Shown: piece by piece, positions 27,718-36,627 of the stretch
Layout of the letters: each line of letters starts with the position of its first letter
How positions within the stretch are numbered: position 1 is the stretch's first letter
Assembly: GCA_030146875.1 (NCBI GenBank)
Contig: JASLAX010000142.1
Span: 1-64,000, forward strand
DNA: 64,000 nt
Direction of reading: 5' to 3'
From: Longimicrobiaceae bacterium
GTDB taxonomy: Bacteria; Gemmatimonadota; Gemmatimonadetes; Longimicrobiales; Longimicrobiaceae
Notes under the pieces: model-generated
What the model saw: the letters and a program-made list of their open reading frames with translations, nothing else
Database searches by the model: none
Told to the model about the DNA's origin: nothing
Program-made: the position numbers and the translations under genes

Positions 27718-28347
27718 CTACCGCACCGCGAACGACCTTGACCGCACCACGTAGTGCCGCGTCGGAAGGCCCAGCAGGCGCACGAAGAAGCGGCGCACGC
27801 CGGTCTCCACCGCGCTGCCCACGGGCTTGCGGCCCTGCACGGCGGGGCGGGCCTCGCCGCGGAGCCAGCGGCGAAGCTCGTCCAGGTCGCTGAGCGAGAG
27901 GGTCTCCACGTCCAGCGTGGCCAGGTAGTAGTGCCTGCCCTGGTGGGTCGGCCGCAGCGCCACCTGGAACGAGGCCTCCATGGCGGCCTCCACCTGGCGC
28001 AGCGTTCCGTAGCGGTGCTCCGTGCGGCCGTCCTCCAGCGCGAAGCCCTCCTCGATGGCGGAGCGCACCAGGGCGCGCGAGACCTCCTGCGAGCCCACCA
28101 GGTGATCGAACACGTCCTTCCGCCACAGCTCCACGCGCAGGTGGAAGCGCAGCGGCAGGCCGGACTCCAGCGCCTCGCGCAGGGCCCGGTCCCTCAGCAC
28201 GCCCGACAGGCGCACCTCGGGCCGCCAACCGGCGCCGACGGAGACGTGCACCGGGCGCTGGGCGTGAACGCGAACGGGTCCCGCCCCCCCCAGCAGCAGC
28301 AGGAGGAGCGGGACCAGGATCCGGAGCGAGCGCGGGAGAGCGGTCAA
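27718..28347 (-). CDS. DUF4390 domain exported protein
   Basis: 209 aa if started at TTG 28347, which overlaps the upstream stop in TTGA. The signal peptide is LRILVPLLLLLLGGAGPVRVHAQ. The body has the DUF4390 pattern: LRDRALREALESGLPLRFHLRVELWRK, EEGFALEDGRTEHRYGTLRQVEAAM, YYLATLDVETLSLSDLDELRRWLRGE, and a C-terminal basic tail that could include a membrane helix remnant. DUF4390 genes often sit next to two-component kinases of the NtrY type, as here. Function unknown. Confidence 0.8.
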   Translation of the reverse strand: MTALPRSLRILVPLLLLLLGGAGPVRVHAQRPVHVSVGAGWRPEVRLSGVLRDRALREALESGLPLRFHLRVELWRKDVFDHLVGSQEVSRALVRSAIEEGFALEDGRTEHRYGTLRQVEAAMEASFQVALRPTHQGRHYYLATLDVETLSLSDLDELRRWLRGEARPAVQGRKPVGSAVETGVRRFFVRLLGLPTRHYVVRSRSFAVR

Positions 28348-30122
28348 AAGCGCGGGGTGAGGCGGACGAACAGGTTCACGCCGCCGGGGCCGCGGAGGGG
28401 GATCGCCCCGTAGATCCCCACGCGGCCCAGCAGCACGCCGGCGCCCAGGTCCACCGCGGTCTCCTCGTCGCGCCCACCGGCCTGCGACCAGCCGCGGCCG
28501 GCGTCCATGAAGAAGACCCACCCGAAGTCGGCATCCCAGCGGCCGTCCACGTCCCAGCCGTCGTCCTCGTCCTTCCCTTCCGCGCCGTCCTCGTCCCAGT
28601 CGAAGCGGAAGTTGAAGCGGCCGCGGTACTCCGTCTGGACCAGCGCGAAGCGGTCGCACCCGTACGAGGTGAAGAAGCGGGGCGCGCCCGGGGCGTTGCC
28701 CTCGCCGGGCACGTCCTGCACGTCTCGCGGGCGGGTGACGTGGCGGCCGCGGGCGCCGCAGTCCCGGCTGAAGAGGCGGTAGCCCGGGAGCGTGCCCTCG
28801 CCGCCCAGGGCGTGCTGCCGTTGCGGGGGAAGCGGGGTCCCGTCCAGCGAGCCGCCCGCCACCACGCGCAGGTTCAGCAGCGCGGTGGGCGAGATGCGGT
28901 TGTAGCGCCGCACGTCCACCGTGCCGGCCGTGAACTCGCCGTATGCGCGCTCCGGCTGCAGGGTGGCCCCCGGAAGGAGCGGGTCGTGCGACAGGTACTC
29001 CGGCCGCCGCAGGTCCGACTCCAGCGCGCGCTCCACGCTGGCCTGCACGTACCATCCGGTGGAGGGCGCGGCCGCGTGGGAGCGGGTGTCCAGCTCGCCG
29101 TGAACGATGGCGCTGTTCAGGCGCCCCTCGCCCACCAGGGGCTGCGCGCGCCACGGCTCGCTGTTGTCGAAGAGCGTCCAGGGGCTCCCCGACGGCACGC
29201 TCACGTGCTTCTCCGACCGGAACTCCGCCGTCAGCGAGAGAGGCGATCCCTCCGGCGCCAGCGTGGCGTACCCGCTCCACCCCTCGCGCAGGTAGTGGTC
29301 GCGGAAGTCCTGGTGCAGGAAGAAGGTGGAGAGGCCGTTCTCCAGCTTGGAGAGGTGCCACCCCTCGATGGGGTCCACCACCGAGCGGTACGCCGCCCCC
29401 ACGCGGAACGCGCGGTAGCCCCCCAGGAACTGCTCCAGCCGCACGTCGTAGCCCCAGCGGCCGGGGTCGATCGTGCCGTCCTCGGTGCGGAAGACGGCGG
29501 CGGCCCGCAGCCGCAGCGGGTTGCGGCCCGCCGTCTCGATCACCGGACCGAAGGTGATGGGCAGGCCCTCCACCCGGTTGTAGCTCTGCCCGGTGGCCAC
29601 GATGAAGTCCGAGCGCCCGTCGCCGTCGTCCGCCGTCCGGGCCGAGTCGTCGTCGCCCGCGTCGCGGGCGCGGCCCACCCACACGATGCGCTCGCCGCGG
29701 CGCTCGTACGGCAGGCGCCCGGAGTAGGCGACCACCTCGCCGCCCAGGCGCGCGTCGTCCTGCCCCGTCACCGCGCCGCCGACCACGGTCAGGTCGCCGG
29801 TGACGGAGGCGCCGGAGAGGAGCTCCACGTCGCCGTTGATGACCACCACGTCGCCGTCGATGCGGCCGGCCACCACCAGGGGGCCGCCCAGCACGGCCAC
29901 GTCGCCGGTGATGGTGCGCTCCGGGGGGATGCGCGTGCGCCCGGTGAAGTGGATGGTCTCGGGGTCGTTGAAGAAGGCGGTGATCCGCTCCGCGACGTCG
30001 CGCGGAAGGTCCGCCTCGCCGATGCCGCGGCGCGGGATGGTGTCCGTCCCCGCGGTGCCCTGGGCGCCGGCCGGAGCGGCCAGGGCCAGGGCGAAGAGGG
30101 CGAGGATGCCGTACCTGCGCAT
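28344..30122 (-). CDS. Exported protein: bactofilin-like repeats followed by an outer-membrane beta-barrel
   Basis: 592 aa from ATG 30122 (MRRYGILALFALALAAPAGAQ signal peptide). Residues about 60-115 form polymer-forming (bactofilin-like) beta-helix turns: ITGDVAVLGGPLVVAGRIDGD, VVVINGDVELLSGASVTGDL. From about 150 the sequence alternates aromatic strands (LRLRAAAVFRTEDG, YDVRLEQFLGGYRAFRVGAAY) and ends NLFVRLTPRF, with a terminal Phe typical of BAM-inserted barrels; GGEGTLPGYRLFSRD resembles the BamA/Omp85 GxxxxRGY region. The same order occurs in other Gemmatimonadota exported proteins. Role unknown. Confidence 0.82.
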   Translation of the reverse strand: MRRYGILALFALALAAPAGAQGTAGTDTIPRRGIGEADLPRDVAERITAFFNDPETIHFTGRTRIPPERTITGDVAVLGGPLVVAGRIDGDVVVINGDVELLSGASVTGDLTVVGGAVTGQDDARLGGEVVAYSGRLPYERRGERIVWVGRARDAGDDDSARTADDGDGRSDFIVATGQSYNRVEGLPITFGPVIETAGRNPLRLRAAAVFRTEDGTIDPGRWGYDVRLEQFLGGYRAFRVGAAYRSVVDPIEGWHLSKLENGLSTFFLHQDFRDHYLREGWSGYATLAPEGSPLSLTAEFRSEKHVSVPSGSPWTLFDNSEPWRAQPLVGEGRLNSAIVHGELDTRSHAAAPSTGWYVQASVERALESDLRRPEYLSHDPLLPGATLQPERAYGEFTAGTVDVRRYNRISPTALLNLRVVAGGSLDGTPLPPQRQHALGGEGTLPGYRLFSRDCGARGRHVTRPRDVQDVPGEGNAPGAPRFFTSYGCDRFALVQTEYRGRFNFRFDWDEDGAEGKDEDDGWDVDGRWDADFGWVFFMDAGRGWSQAGGRDEETAVDLGAGVLLGRVGIYGAIPLRGPGGVNLFVRLTPRF

Positions 30123-30303
30123 GGTGCCTCCGGGAAGGGTGAGTCCGGGATCGGGTGCGTCCGTCGATGCACCCCGCAGGGGCACGCCGCGTGCCCGATC
30201 CCGCCATTCCGTCATCTATCGATCCGCCCGGTACTTACGAGCTCCGCCACCGACGTTCGCGCCCACCGCCGTGTCGGAACGACGCGCGCGCGCGACGCAG
30301 GTG

Positions 30304-31677
30304 TCACCGCTCGATCCCCAGCCGCCGCATCCGCCGGTAGAGGTTCGCGCGGTCCGTTCGCAGCCGCCGGGCGGCCTCCGCCACGTTCCCGTCGGAGACG
30401 TCGAGCGCCCTGGAGAGCAGGTCGCGCTCGTAGTCGTCCAGCCGGTCGGGGAGCGAGCGCGTGTCGTCCTCCCGCCAGGCGGGTCCCGCGGCCGGCTCCG
30501 CCGGGAGCGGCCCCGTGCCGGCGACCAGGGCGCGGATCTCCGCCGCGTCCACGTCGGACCCCGCGTGCAGGATGCAGAGGCGCTCCAGGATGTTCGCCAG
30601 CTCGCGCACGTTCCCCGGCCAGGGATGGCGGACCAGCGCGTCCATCGCCGGCGGCAGCAGGCGCGGGGGGCGCAGGCCGGTGCGGGCGCGGTTGCGGACC
30701 AGGAAGTGCTCCACCAGCGGCGGCACGTCCTCCCTCCTCTCCCGCAGGGGAGCCAGGTGGATGGGGATGACGTGCAGCCGGAAGAAGAGGTCCTCGCGGA
30801 AGCGGCCGGACGCCACCTCGGCCCGCAGGTCCTTGTTGGTGGCGGCCAGGATGCGGACGTCCACGGGGATGGGCTCCGAGCCCCCCACGCGCTCGATCTC
30901 CCCCGCCTCCAGGGCGCGCAGCAGCTTGGCCTGGGCCTCCAGCGAGAGGTCGCCGATCTCGTCCAGGAAGAGCGTGCCGCCAGTGGCCAGCTCGAAGCGC
31001 CCGCGCCGCCGCTCCGTGGCGCCGGTGAAGGAGCCCTTCTCGTGGCCGAAGAGCTCGCTCTCCACCAGGTCACGGGGGATGGCGGCGCAGTTCAGGCGCA
31101 CGAACGGCCCCCGCGCCCTTCCCGACCGGGCGTGGACGGCCCCGGCGACCACCTCCTTCCCCGTTCCCGACTCGCCGGTGATCAGCACCCGCGCGTCCGT
31201 CGGCGCCACTCGGCCGATCAGGGCACGCACGGCCTCCATCACCTCGCTCCGCCCCACCATCTCGTCGCCCTCGCCCAGCTCCTCGCGCAGTGCGCGGTTC
31301 AGCTCGCGCTCGCGCCGCAGCTCCAGGGCGGAGCGCAGGGTGAGCAGCACGGCCTCGGGGGAGAGCGGCTTCTCGATGAAGTGGAAGGCGCCCAGCCGCG
31401 TCGCCTTCACGGCGTCGGAGAGGGACGCCTTGCCGCTCATCATCACCACGGGAAGGTCGGGGGCCGCCTCCTTCAGCCAGGGAAGCGCGTCCAGCCCGGT
31501 CTCGTCGGCCATGTACAGGTCCATCAACACCGCGTCGGGCTCTTCGGACCGCACCTCGGCCAGCGCGCCGCGGCCGCTCCCCGCCTCGCGGACCCGGTAC
31601 CCCTCCGCGCGCAGCAGGGAGCCCAGCATGCGGCGGATGTTGGGCTCGTCGTCTACGACCAGGACGGTGGCGGTCAT
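30304..31677 (-). CDS. Sigma-54-dependent response regulator (NtrC/NtrX family)
   Basis: 457 aa. Receiver (about 4-118; Asp in VLMDLYMADETG, Lys in IEKPLSPEA), AAA+ sigma-54 activator (Walker A GESGTGKEV, sigma-54 contact loop EKGSFTGA, a variant of GAFTGA with Ser in place of Ala, Walker B GGTLFLDEIGDLS, PWPGNVRELANILERL) and a Fis-type HTH ending LYRRMRRLGIER. It is coupled by ATGA to the kinase gene immediately upstream. It activates sigma-54 promoters; targets are not evident here. Confidence 0.95.
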   Translation of the reverse strand: MTATVLVVDDEPNIRRMLGSLLRAEGYRVREAGSGRGALAEVRSEEPDAVLMDLYMADETGLDALPWLKEAAPDLPVVMMSGKASLSDAVKATRLGAFHFIEKPLSPEAVLLTLRSALELRRERELNRALREELGEGDEMVGRSEVMEAVRALIGRVAPTDARVLITGESGTGKEVVAGAVHARSGRARGPFVRLNCAAIPRDLVESELFGHEKGSFTGATERRRGRFELATGGTLFLDEIGDLSLEAQAKLLRALEAGEIERVGGSEPIPVDVRILAATNKDLRAEVASGRFREDLFFRLHVIPIHLAPLRERREDVPPLVEHFLVRNRARTGLRPPRLLPPAMDALVRHPWPGNVRELANILERLCILHAGSDVDAAEIRALVAGTGPLPAEPAAGPAWREDDTRSLPDRLDDYERDLLSRALDVSDGNVAEAARRLRTDRANLYRRMRRLGIER

Positions 31678-32945
31678 GCGGTGGGCTCGGGAAGGGGCGC
31701 GGCCGGCTCGTGGGCGTGGTACGCCGCCACCCCGTCCCGTGTTTCATCGCCCACGGGAAGGAAGACGCGGAACTCGGCGCCGCCCTCCGGCCGGTTGAGC
31801 GCCCCCACGCGCCCGCCGTGCGCCAGCACCGTCTGCCGGACCAGGGCCAGGCCCAGTCCGGTCCCGCGGGCCTTGGTGCTGAAGTCCGGCTCCCAGACGC
31901 GCTCCAGGTTCTCCGGCGGGATCCCCGGCCCGTCGTCCAGCACGCGCACCTCCACCCCCTGCGCCACGGCGCGCATCACCACCGTCACCGCGCCCGCGGG
32001 GCCCACGGCGTCGGCCGCGTTCAGCAGCAGGTTGGCGAAGGCGCGGGAGAGGGCGTCGTGGTGCCCGGCGATGCGGGGGAGGTCCACCGGCACGCGCAGG
32101 CGCGGCGCCACTCCCTCCGGCAGGTGGGTGCGCAGCAGGTACTCCAGCATCTCGCGCAGGTCCACCTCGCTCCGCGGCCCCTCGGGAAGGCGGCCGAACT
32201 GCGCGAAGGCTCGGGCCAGCTCCTCCAGCCGCTCCGCCTCGGCCGCGATCACCTCGCGCGCCTCCGCCTCCGCCGGGTCGCGCGCCTGGGAGCGCTCCAG
32301 CGTGCGCAGCGCGAAGCGCATGGGGGTGAGCGGGTTCTTGAGCTCGTGGGCCACCCGGCGCGCCATCGCCACCCAGGTGCGCGCCCGCTCCGCCTCCAGC
32401 TCCCGCGACCGCGCCGCGTCCAGCTCCGACACCATCGTCCGGAAGGCGTCGCGGAGCACCCCGAACTCCACCGCGCCCTTCCCGTCCCCCTCTCCCGCAG
32501 GCGGCAGCGGCTCCCCGCGCGCCACCAGCCCCGCCCACCCCACCAGCTCCCCGACGGGGCGGGAGAGGCCGCGCGCCATCCGCCGGGCGGCCCGCGCCGC
32601 CAGCCAGGCGAAGAGCAGCCCCAGGACGATGGCGAAGACCGGGAGGAGGATCATCGCCCGGCCGGTGAGCCACTCCCAGCGCCGCGCCTGCTGCACGGAG
32701 TCGGAGAGCTCGCGGCGGTGCGTCTCCGCGGCGCGGGCCAGCCCCGGGTCGCCCGACGCCTCCGCGCGCTTCAGCACCTCGCGGCCGCTGGCGGCCACGC
32801 GCTCCCAGGTGCGCACCGACTCGGTGAAGGTGACGGCCTGGGAGAGGACGTACGTGCCCAGCCCCACCAGCGCCAGCGAGGGCAGCAGCGAGAAGAGGAG
32901 CAGCGTGACGCGCAGGCGGCGTTCGAAGGAGCGCCGGGAGGGCAT
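31674..32945 (-). CDS. Membrane sensor histidine kinase (NtrY-like)
   Basis: 423 aa. Two membrane helices (LLLFSLLPSLALVGLGTYVL, about 14-33; AMILLPVFAIVLGLLFAWLAA, about 98-118) flank a 65-residue periplasmic loop, then HAMP, a HisKA with RRVAHELKNPLTPMRFALRTL (His about 211) and HATPase (NLLLNAADAVG, DDGPGIPPE, RGTGLGLALV). NtrY kinases have the HELKNPLTPM box seen here. The kinase gene precedes its regulator and overlaps it by ATGA. Confidence 0.93.
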   Translation of the reverse strand: MPSRRSFERRLRVTLLLFSLLPSLALVGLGTYVLSQAVTFTESVRTWERVAASGREVLKRAEASGDPGLARAAETHRRELSDSVQQARRWEWLTGRAMILLPVFAIVLGLLFAWLAARAARRMARGLSRPVGELVGWAGLVARGEPLPPAGEGDGKGAVEFGVLRDAFRTMVSELDAARSRELEAERARTWVAMARRVAHELKNPLTPMRFALRTLERSQARDPAEAEAREVIAAEAERLEELARAFAQFGRLPEGPRSEVDLREMLEYLLRTHLPEGVAPRLRVPVDLPRIAGHHDALSRAFANLLLNAADAVGPAGAVTVVMRAVAQGVEVRVLDDGPGIPPENLERVWEPDFSTKARGTGLGLALVRQTVLAHGGRVGALNRPEGGAEFRVFLPVGDETRDGVAAYHAHEPAAPLPEPTA

Positions 32946-33176
32946 GCGGAGGGCCGGGGCGGGCGATGGGGTTGACGCGCGGTCCCGCCGGCGAGACCGT
33001 AGGGCTTTCCGCGGAGAAACGTACCCCCGCCGCGCCCGGCGCGGCAAGACGAGAGGCCCCCGCCGATCGACCCCGACGCCGCCGCCGCCGAGTCCGCCCT
33101 CCGCGCCCGGTTCGCCACCCGCGAGGAGGCGTTCGCCCACGGCGCCTTCTCGGCGACCATCCTCCTTCCCGCGCAG

Positions 33177-33752
33177 GTGGAGGAGCTGATCGACGTGGAG
33201 GAGTTCGAGCGCGACGAGCGCATCCCGTACTGGGCCGACTTGTGGCCCTCGGCGCGCGCCCTCGCCCGGCACCTGCTGGACGCGCCGGCGCCCGCGGGAC
33301 GCGTGCTGGAGCTGGGGTGCGGCGTGGCCCTGCCCTCCCTGGCCCTCCTCTCCCGCGGCGCGGACGTGGTCGCCACCGACTACTACCATGCCGCGCTGGG
33401 CTTCGCCCAGGCCAACGCCGCGCGCAACGGCCTCCCCGCCCTGCGGGCGGCCCCGCTGGACTGGCGCGACGAGCCCGCGCTCGGACGCTTCCCGCTCGTC
33501 GTCGCCGCCGACGTGCTGTACGAGCGCCGCAACGCGGAGGCATTGGCCGCGCTCCTCCCCCGCGTGGTGGAGGACGGCGGCGCCTTCCTGCTGGCGGACC
33601 CGGGGCGGACGTACCTGGCGGACTTCCGGGCGCGGATGCGGGCCGACGGGTGGCGCGAGGAGCCGCTGGAGGTGCGCTCGGAGCCCTCCCCCTCTCCTCA
33701 CAGCGAGACGATGGGGAAGATCGGGATCGTGCGGTGGTGGCGGGCGGGGTAA
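33177..33752 (+). CDS. Class I SAM-dependent methyltransferase (ETFB/lysine-methyltransferase-like)
   Basis: 191 aa from GTG 33177, the only standard start codon in the open frame. Motif I is VLELGCGVALPSLALLSRGAD; then VVATDYYHAALGFAQANA and ADVLYERRN, which fit the protein-lysine methyltransferase METTL20-like group (ADVLYE). Coding-looking sequence continues upstream of the GTG (TREEAFAHGAFSATILLPAQ), and GAGAGG lies 9 bp before an ATC codon at 33066, raising the possibility of a non-standard start giving 228 aa. It is divergent from the NtrY-like kinase gene. Confidence 0.8.
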   Translation: MEELIDVEEFERDERIPYWADLWPSARALARHLLDAPAPAGRVLELGCGVALPSLALLSRGADVVATDYYHAALGFAQANAARNGLPALRAAPLDWRDEPALGRFPLVVAADVLYERRNAEALAALLPRVVEDGGAFLLADPGRTYLADFRARMRADGWREEPLEVRSEPSPSPHSETMGKIGIVRWWRAG

Positions 33753-33811
33753 GAGGTGGGCGGGGGGGAGCTGGACACGGCGGCGGCCGGCGAGCTCCGC
33801 CCGAACCCGAC

Positions 33812-34010
33812 CGACGCCTGCGAACGAATTCGCGGCTTCGAAAAGCACGAGGCCCGCCTGCGCGGGCTGGCGTGCGTCCGGCCGGACCGCACTTCCGTCC
33901 TCGAATCCGGGGTCCCGCGCATTGCCAGGAACCGCGGTGCCGCGGATGATTCGTCCCGGAGGGACGATCGCCGTTCTTAGCCGGGGGCTTTACGCCCCCG
34001 GCAGGCGGAC
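33812..34010 (+). repeat. Interspersed repeat family C, copy 1
   Basis: Runs from CGCCTGCGAACGAATTCGCG through AAAAGCACGAGGCCCGCCTG to CCGTTCTTAGCCGGGGGCTT and TACGCCCCCGG. The reverse complement of about 40684-40830 matches the two ends; the middle differs. The end carries the hairpin CCGGGGGCTTTACGCCCCCGG. It occupies most of the 321-base gap 33753-34073 and may serve as terminator for the convergent genes. Confidence 0.75.
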
Positions 34011-34073
34011 GCAGCGAGATCTCAACCGACCAACGCTGCCTCCTTCCCTCTCGGGAGAGCGCTCGAATCCGCC

Positions 34074-35534
34074 CTAGAAGCGGTACTCCACGCTCACCAG
34101 GGGGAGCTGCGTCTCCTCCGTCACCCGGTCGCGCGCGGCGAGGCCCAGCACGCCCTCGGGGGAGAGGCGGACGCGCAGGTTGCGGACGGCCATGGACTCG
34201 CCGTCGCGCTGGCGGGCGCTGGGGGCCAGGCCGGCGTACGTGGCCGCGTAGCCCAGCGCCGCGCCGCCCACCGTGAGCGCGGCGGTGACCTTCGCGTCGT
34301 CGCTCAGGATGCCGACGCCCAGGCCCAGGATGCCGCCGGCGCCCGTGCCCAGGCGGTTGAGCGCGGCCTGGCTCACGCTGAACTCGGTGTCGCGCACCAG
34401 CCGGTCTCCCACCACCAGCCCCGTCGCGGCGCCCACCATCCCGGCGGCCACCAGCGGCCGGTCCTCCAGCCCGACGATCCACCCCGCCGTGGCCCCGCTC
34501 GCCGCGCCGAGCACGCCCGCCGTGTAGATCATGTCGGCGTCGCCCCACGTGTAGTCGCGGCGCGCGGCCAGCTCGTGGCCCGCCACGATCCCCGCCGCCG
34601 CGCCGCCCAGCGCCATCAGGGACACGCGCCGCTCCACCTCGTCGTCGCGGCCCACCAGGTACGCGGCGGCCAGCCCCCCGGCCAGCCCGAAGTCGCCGCC
34701 CATCCCGATGGCGTTGGCGGTGCCCGCCGTCATCCGCTCGCCGCGGGCCCAGTAGTACCCGCCGACGCCTTCGATCAGGCTGCCCGCCAGCGCCGCCGCC
34801 AGCCGCGCCCGCTCCCGGTCGTTCCCGTTCCCGTCGTCGTCGATCACCTCGCCCTGCTCGGGGAACGTCGTCACCCGGTCCTCGGGGCTGCCCGCGACGG
34901 CGTGGTAGAGCAGGTAGCCGTGCGCCACCCCTCGGGAAGCGCCGTACCGGCTCAGGTTGGCCATCCCGTACGAGACCGTCTTCCGCTCCGTCAGCACGTA
35001 GGGGATCGCGAACGACGCCCCGGCGGTGAGCAGGTAGAACGACGCCGCCTGGCTCTCCTCGCCGTCGTCGTCCAGCCCCAGCACCAGGGGAACCGAGACG
35101 CCGTAGAAGGTGAAGCCCAGGAACGTGGTCTGGGCCAGGAGCAGGTAGCGCCCCTCCTGGTTGAGGCCGGCGGAGGGCTCCACCTCGCGCGCCCGCGCCG
35201 AGACGCGGGCGCGCAGGTCGGCCACCTGCTCCAGGGTCAGCGGCACGCGCCAGCGGGCGGTGCGGCCGTCCCGCGTTCCCGTGACCTCCAGCACGTACCC
35301 GTCGGGGCCGCGGAACAGGCGGGCCTCGCGCATCCCCGGGTACTCGTTCACCAGCACCCCCAGCCGCGCGGCCAGGCGCGCGTCCAGCACCTCGATCCGC
35401 CCCGCGGAGTCGATGGGCACCTGCACCTCCTGCGCGCGCGCCGCGCCCGGGAGCAGGCAGAGCGCCAGGAGCGCCGCGGCGGCGACGAGCAGCCGGCGGA
35501 GGGGCGGGACGGCGGACGGCACGGGTCGGGTCAT
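34074..35534 (-). CDS. Exported, Gly/Ala-rich membrane-associated protein of unknown function
   Basis: 486 aa from ATG 35534. Signal peptide LLVAAAALLALCLLPGAARAQ (about 16-36). A domain of about 110 residues follows, then a C-terminal two-thirds of alternating Gly/Ala-rich hydrophobic segments (GGDFGLAGGLAAAYLVG, GGAAAGIVAGHELAA, AGVLGAASGATAGWIVG, GAATGLVVGDRL) resembling glycine-zipper membrane or outer-membrane sequences, ending VSVEYRF with a terminal Phe. I do not recognise the family. Confidence 0.72.
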   Translation of the reverse strand: MTRPVPSAVPPLRRLLVAAAALLALCLLPGAARAQEVQVPIDSAGRIEVLDARLAARLGVLVNEYPGMREARLFRGPDGYVLEVTGTRDGRTARWRVPLTLEQVADLRARVSARAREVEPSAGLNQEGRYLLLAQTTFLGFTFYGVSVPLVLGLDDDGEESQAASFYLLTAGASFAIPYVLTERKTVSYGMANLSRYGASRGVAHGYLLYHAVAGSPEDRVTTFPEQGEVIDDDGNGNDRERARLAAALAGSLIEGVGGYYWARGERMTAGTANAIGMGGDFGLAGGLAAAYLVGRDDEVERRVSLMALGGAAAGIVAGHELAARRDYTWGDADMIYTAGVLGAASGATAGWIVGLEDRPLVAAGMVGAATGLVVGDRLVRDTEFSVSQAALNRLGTGAGGILGLGVGILSDDAKVTAALTVGGAALGYAATYAGLAPSARQRDGESMAVRNLRVRLSPEGVLGLAARDRVTEETQLPLVSVEYRF

Positions 35535-35660
35535 GTTCTGCGGACGAGGGTGAGCGGGGAACGCCGCCAGGGCGGGCGTGGATGGAAGGCGCGAACCCCG
35601 GCTCCCCCGCGCCGGACGAGAGGACGCGCGGGGAGGCGGGATTCGCACGGGCAGGGCGGC

Positions 35661-36203
35661 TCAGTAGCCCAGGTACCCCACGTCGGGTTCGCGGGCGAAC
35701 GCCTGGAACGCCTCTTCGGGGTCCGGGTGCTCCTCCAGCAGCCGGCGCAGGCGCCGGAACGAGAAGCGCAGCATCCGCTCGCGCAGGAGCTGGTCGGGCG
35801 GCACGGCCGGCTGCAGCCACTCCGGGCGGTACTTGTCGGTGGTGGGCTGCGACGGGGCGTTCACCACGCCGTCCGCCGGGGGCGCCACGCCCAGCCCCGA
35901 CCGCACCAGCTCGTACGCCAGCACCGGGTCCAGCCCCTCGTCCATGGCCACGTCGTAGAGCATCTCCGCCAGCTCGGCCGAGATCCCCTCGTGCATGGCC
36001 TCGTCCAGCACCTCCACCCGCCGGCGGGCGCCCTCGTCGGGGTCCACGGCGGCCTCGGCCAGCAGCCCCGAGGCGCTGCCGAAGTACGTGTCCTCGGCGC
36101 GGCGGCGGCGGCGGCGCTCGCGATATCCGGCCAGCGCGCGGCGCGCGCTCTCCTCCCGCTCGTCGACGGCGTCCGGCGCCTCCCCAGGGTCCTGTTCTTC
36201 CAC
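35661..36203 (-). CDS. Hydrophilic protein of unknown function
   Basis: 180 aa from GTG 36203, chosen for the strong GGGAGGGA site 5 bp upstream; an ATG at 36266 would add 21 residues of low-complexity sequence. Highly charged: RRALAGYRERRRRRRAED near the N-terminus, then helical sequence (LDEAMHEGISAELAEMLYDVAMDEGLDPVLAYELVRSGLG), and EEHPDPEEAFQAF with a GYLGY end. No signal peptide and no membrane segment. No motif I recognise. Confidence 0.68.
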   Translation of the reverse strand: MEEQDPGEAPDAVDEREESARRALAGYRERRRRRRAEDTYFGSASGLLAEAAVDPDEGARRRVEVLDEAMHEGISAELAEMLYDVAMDEGLDPVLAYELVRSGLGVAPPADGVVNAPSQPTTDKYRPEWLQPAVPPDQLLRERMLRFSFRRLRRLLEEHPDPEEAFQAFAREPDVGYLGY

Positions 36204-36627
36204 GGCGTCCCTCCCGGTCCGGTTGGCGGGGCGGGTCGTCCGCCCCGGACCCCGCTCGCCGCGCAAGGGGCGGACCAGCGCCCGCGGCAGGCACCCCCGC
36301 GGGGCCCCGAGGGGAGAACTTCGGGGGGCCCGGTCCTTGCGTTTCCGGCGTACGGCTCCGGCCGCCCCCCGGGTGCGGCCGCGGGGTAGGGGTGCCGGCG
36401 TGCGCAGGGTGTCTGTTGGAACAGACGCACCCTCGCTCGCCCGTCACAACCCGCCCGCTCCGCGCGTTACAGGTGGAACGCCCGCGCAGGCCGCGGGCGC
36501 ACGGAGCTCCCAGGCCGGCGGGTCCGGTTACGACAAGGGCCGCCCCGGCGAGGCTGCCGCGGCGGAGGGAAACGGGGCGCGGAGAGATCCGCGAAGGCTG
36601 CAACCACGGTCGGGTACAGGAGCTCCA
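36204..36627. other. Divergent intergenic region with an inverted repeat
   Basis: 424 bases between the leftward hydrophilic-protein gene and the rightward 1063-aa peptidase-like gene. It must drive both. It is rich in G/C runs with several weak hairpins; the cleanest element is the inverted repeat at 36407-36433. The right end holds the AGGAG site for ATG 36628. Confidence 0.5.
36407..36433. promoter_or_regulatory. Inverted repeat, possible operator
   Basis: GGGTGTCTGTT, GG, AACAGACGCACCC. The arms are complementary except for one unpaired base. It sits about 195 bp before the ATG at 36628 and could be a regulator site or an RNA hairpin. Confidence 0.4.

Noticed and set aside
31744..36603. 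A 1619-aa antisense frame and a 1129-aa frame (29800-33189) crossing several genes
   Set aside because: They run opposite to clearly coding genes (kinase, regulator, methyltransferase) and have the Arg/Pro/Ala-rich composition of high-GC shadow frames.
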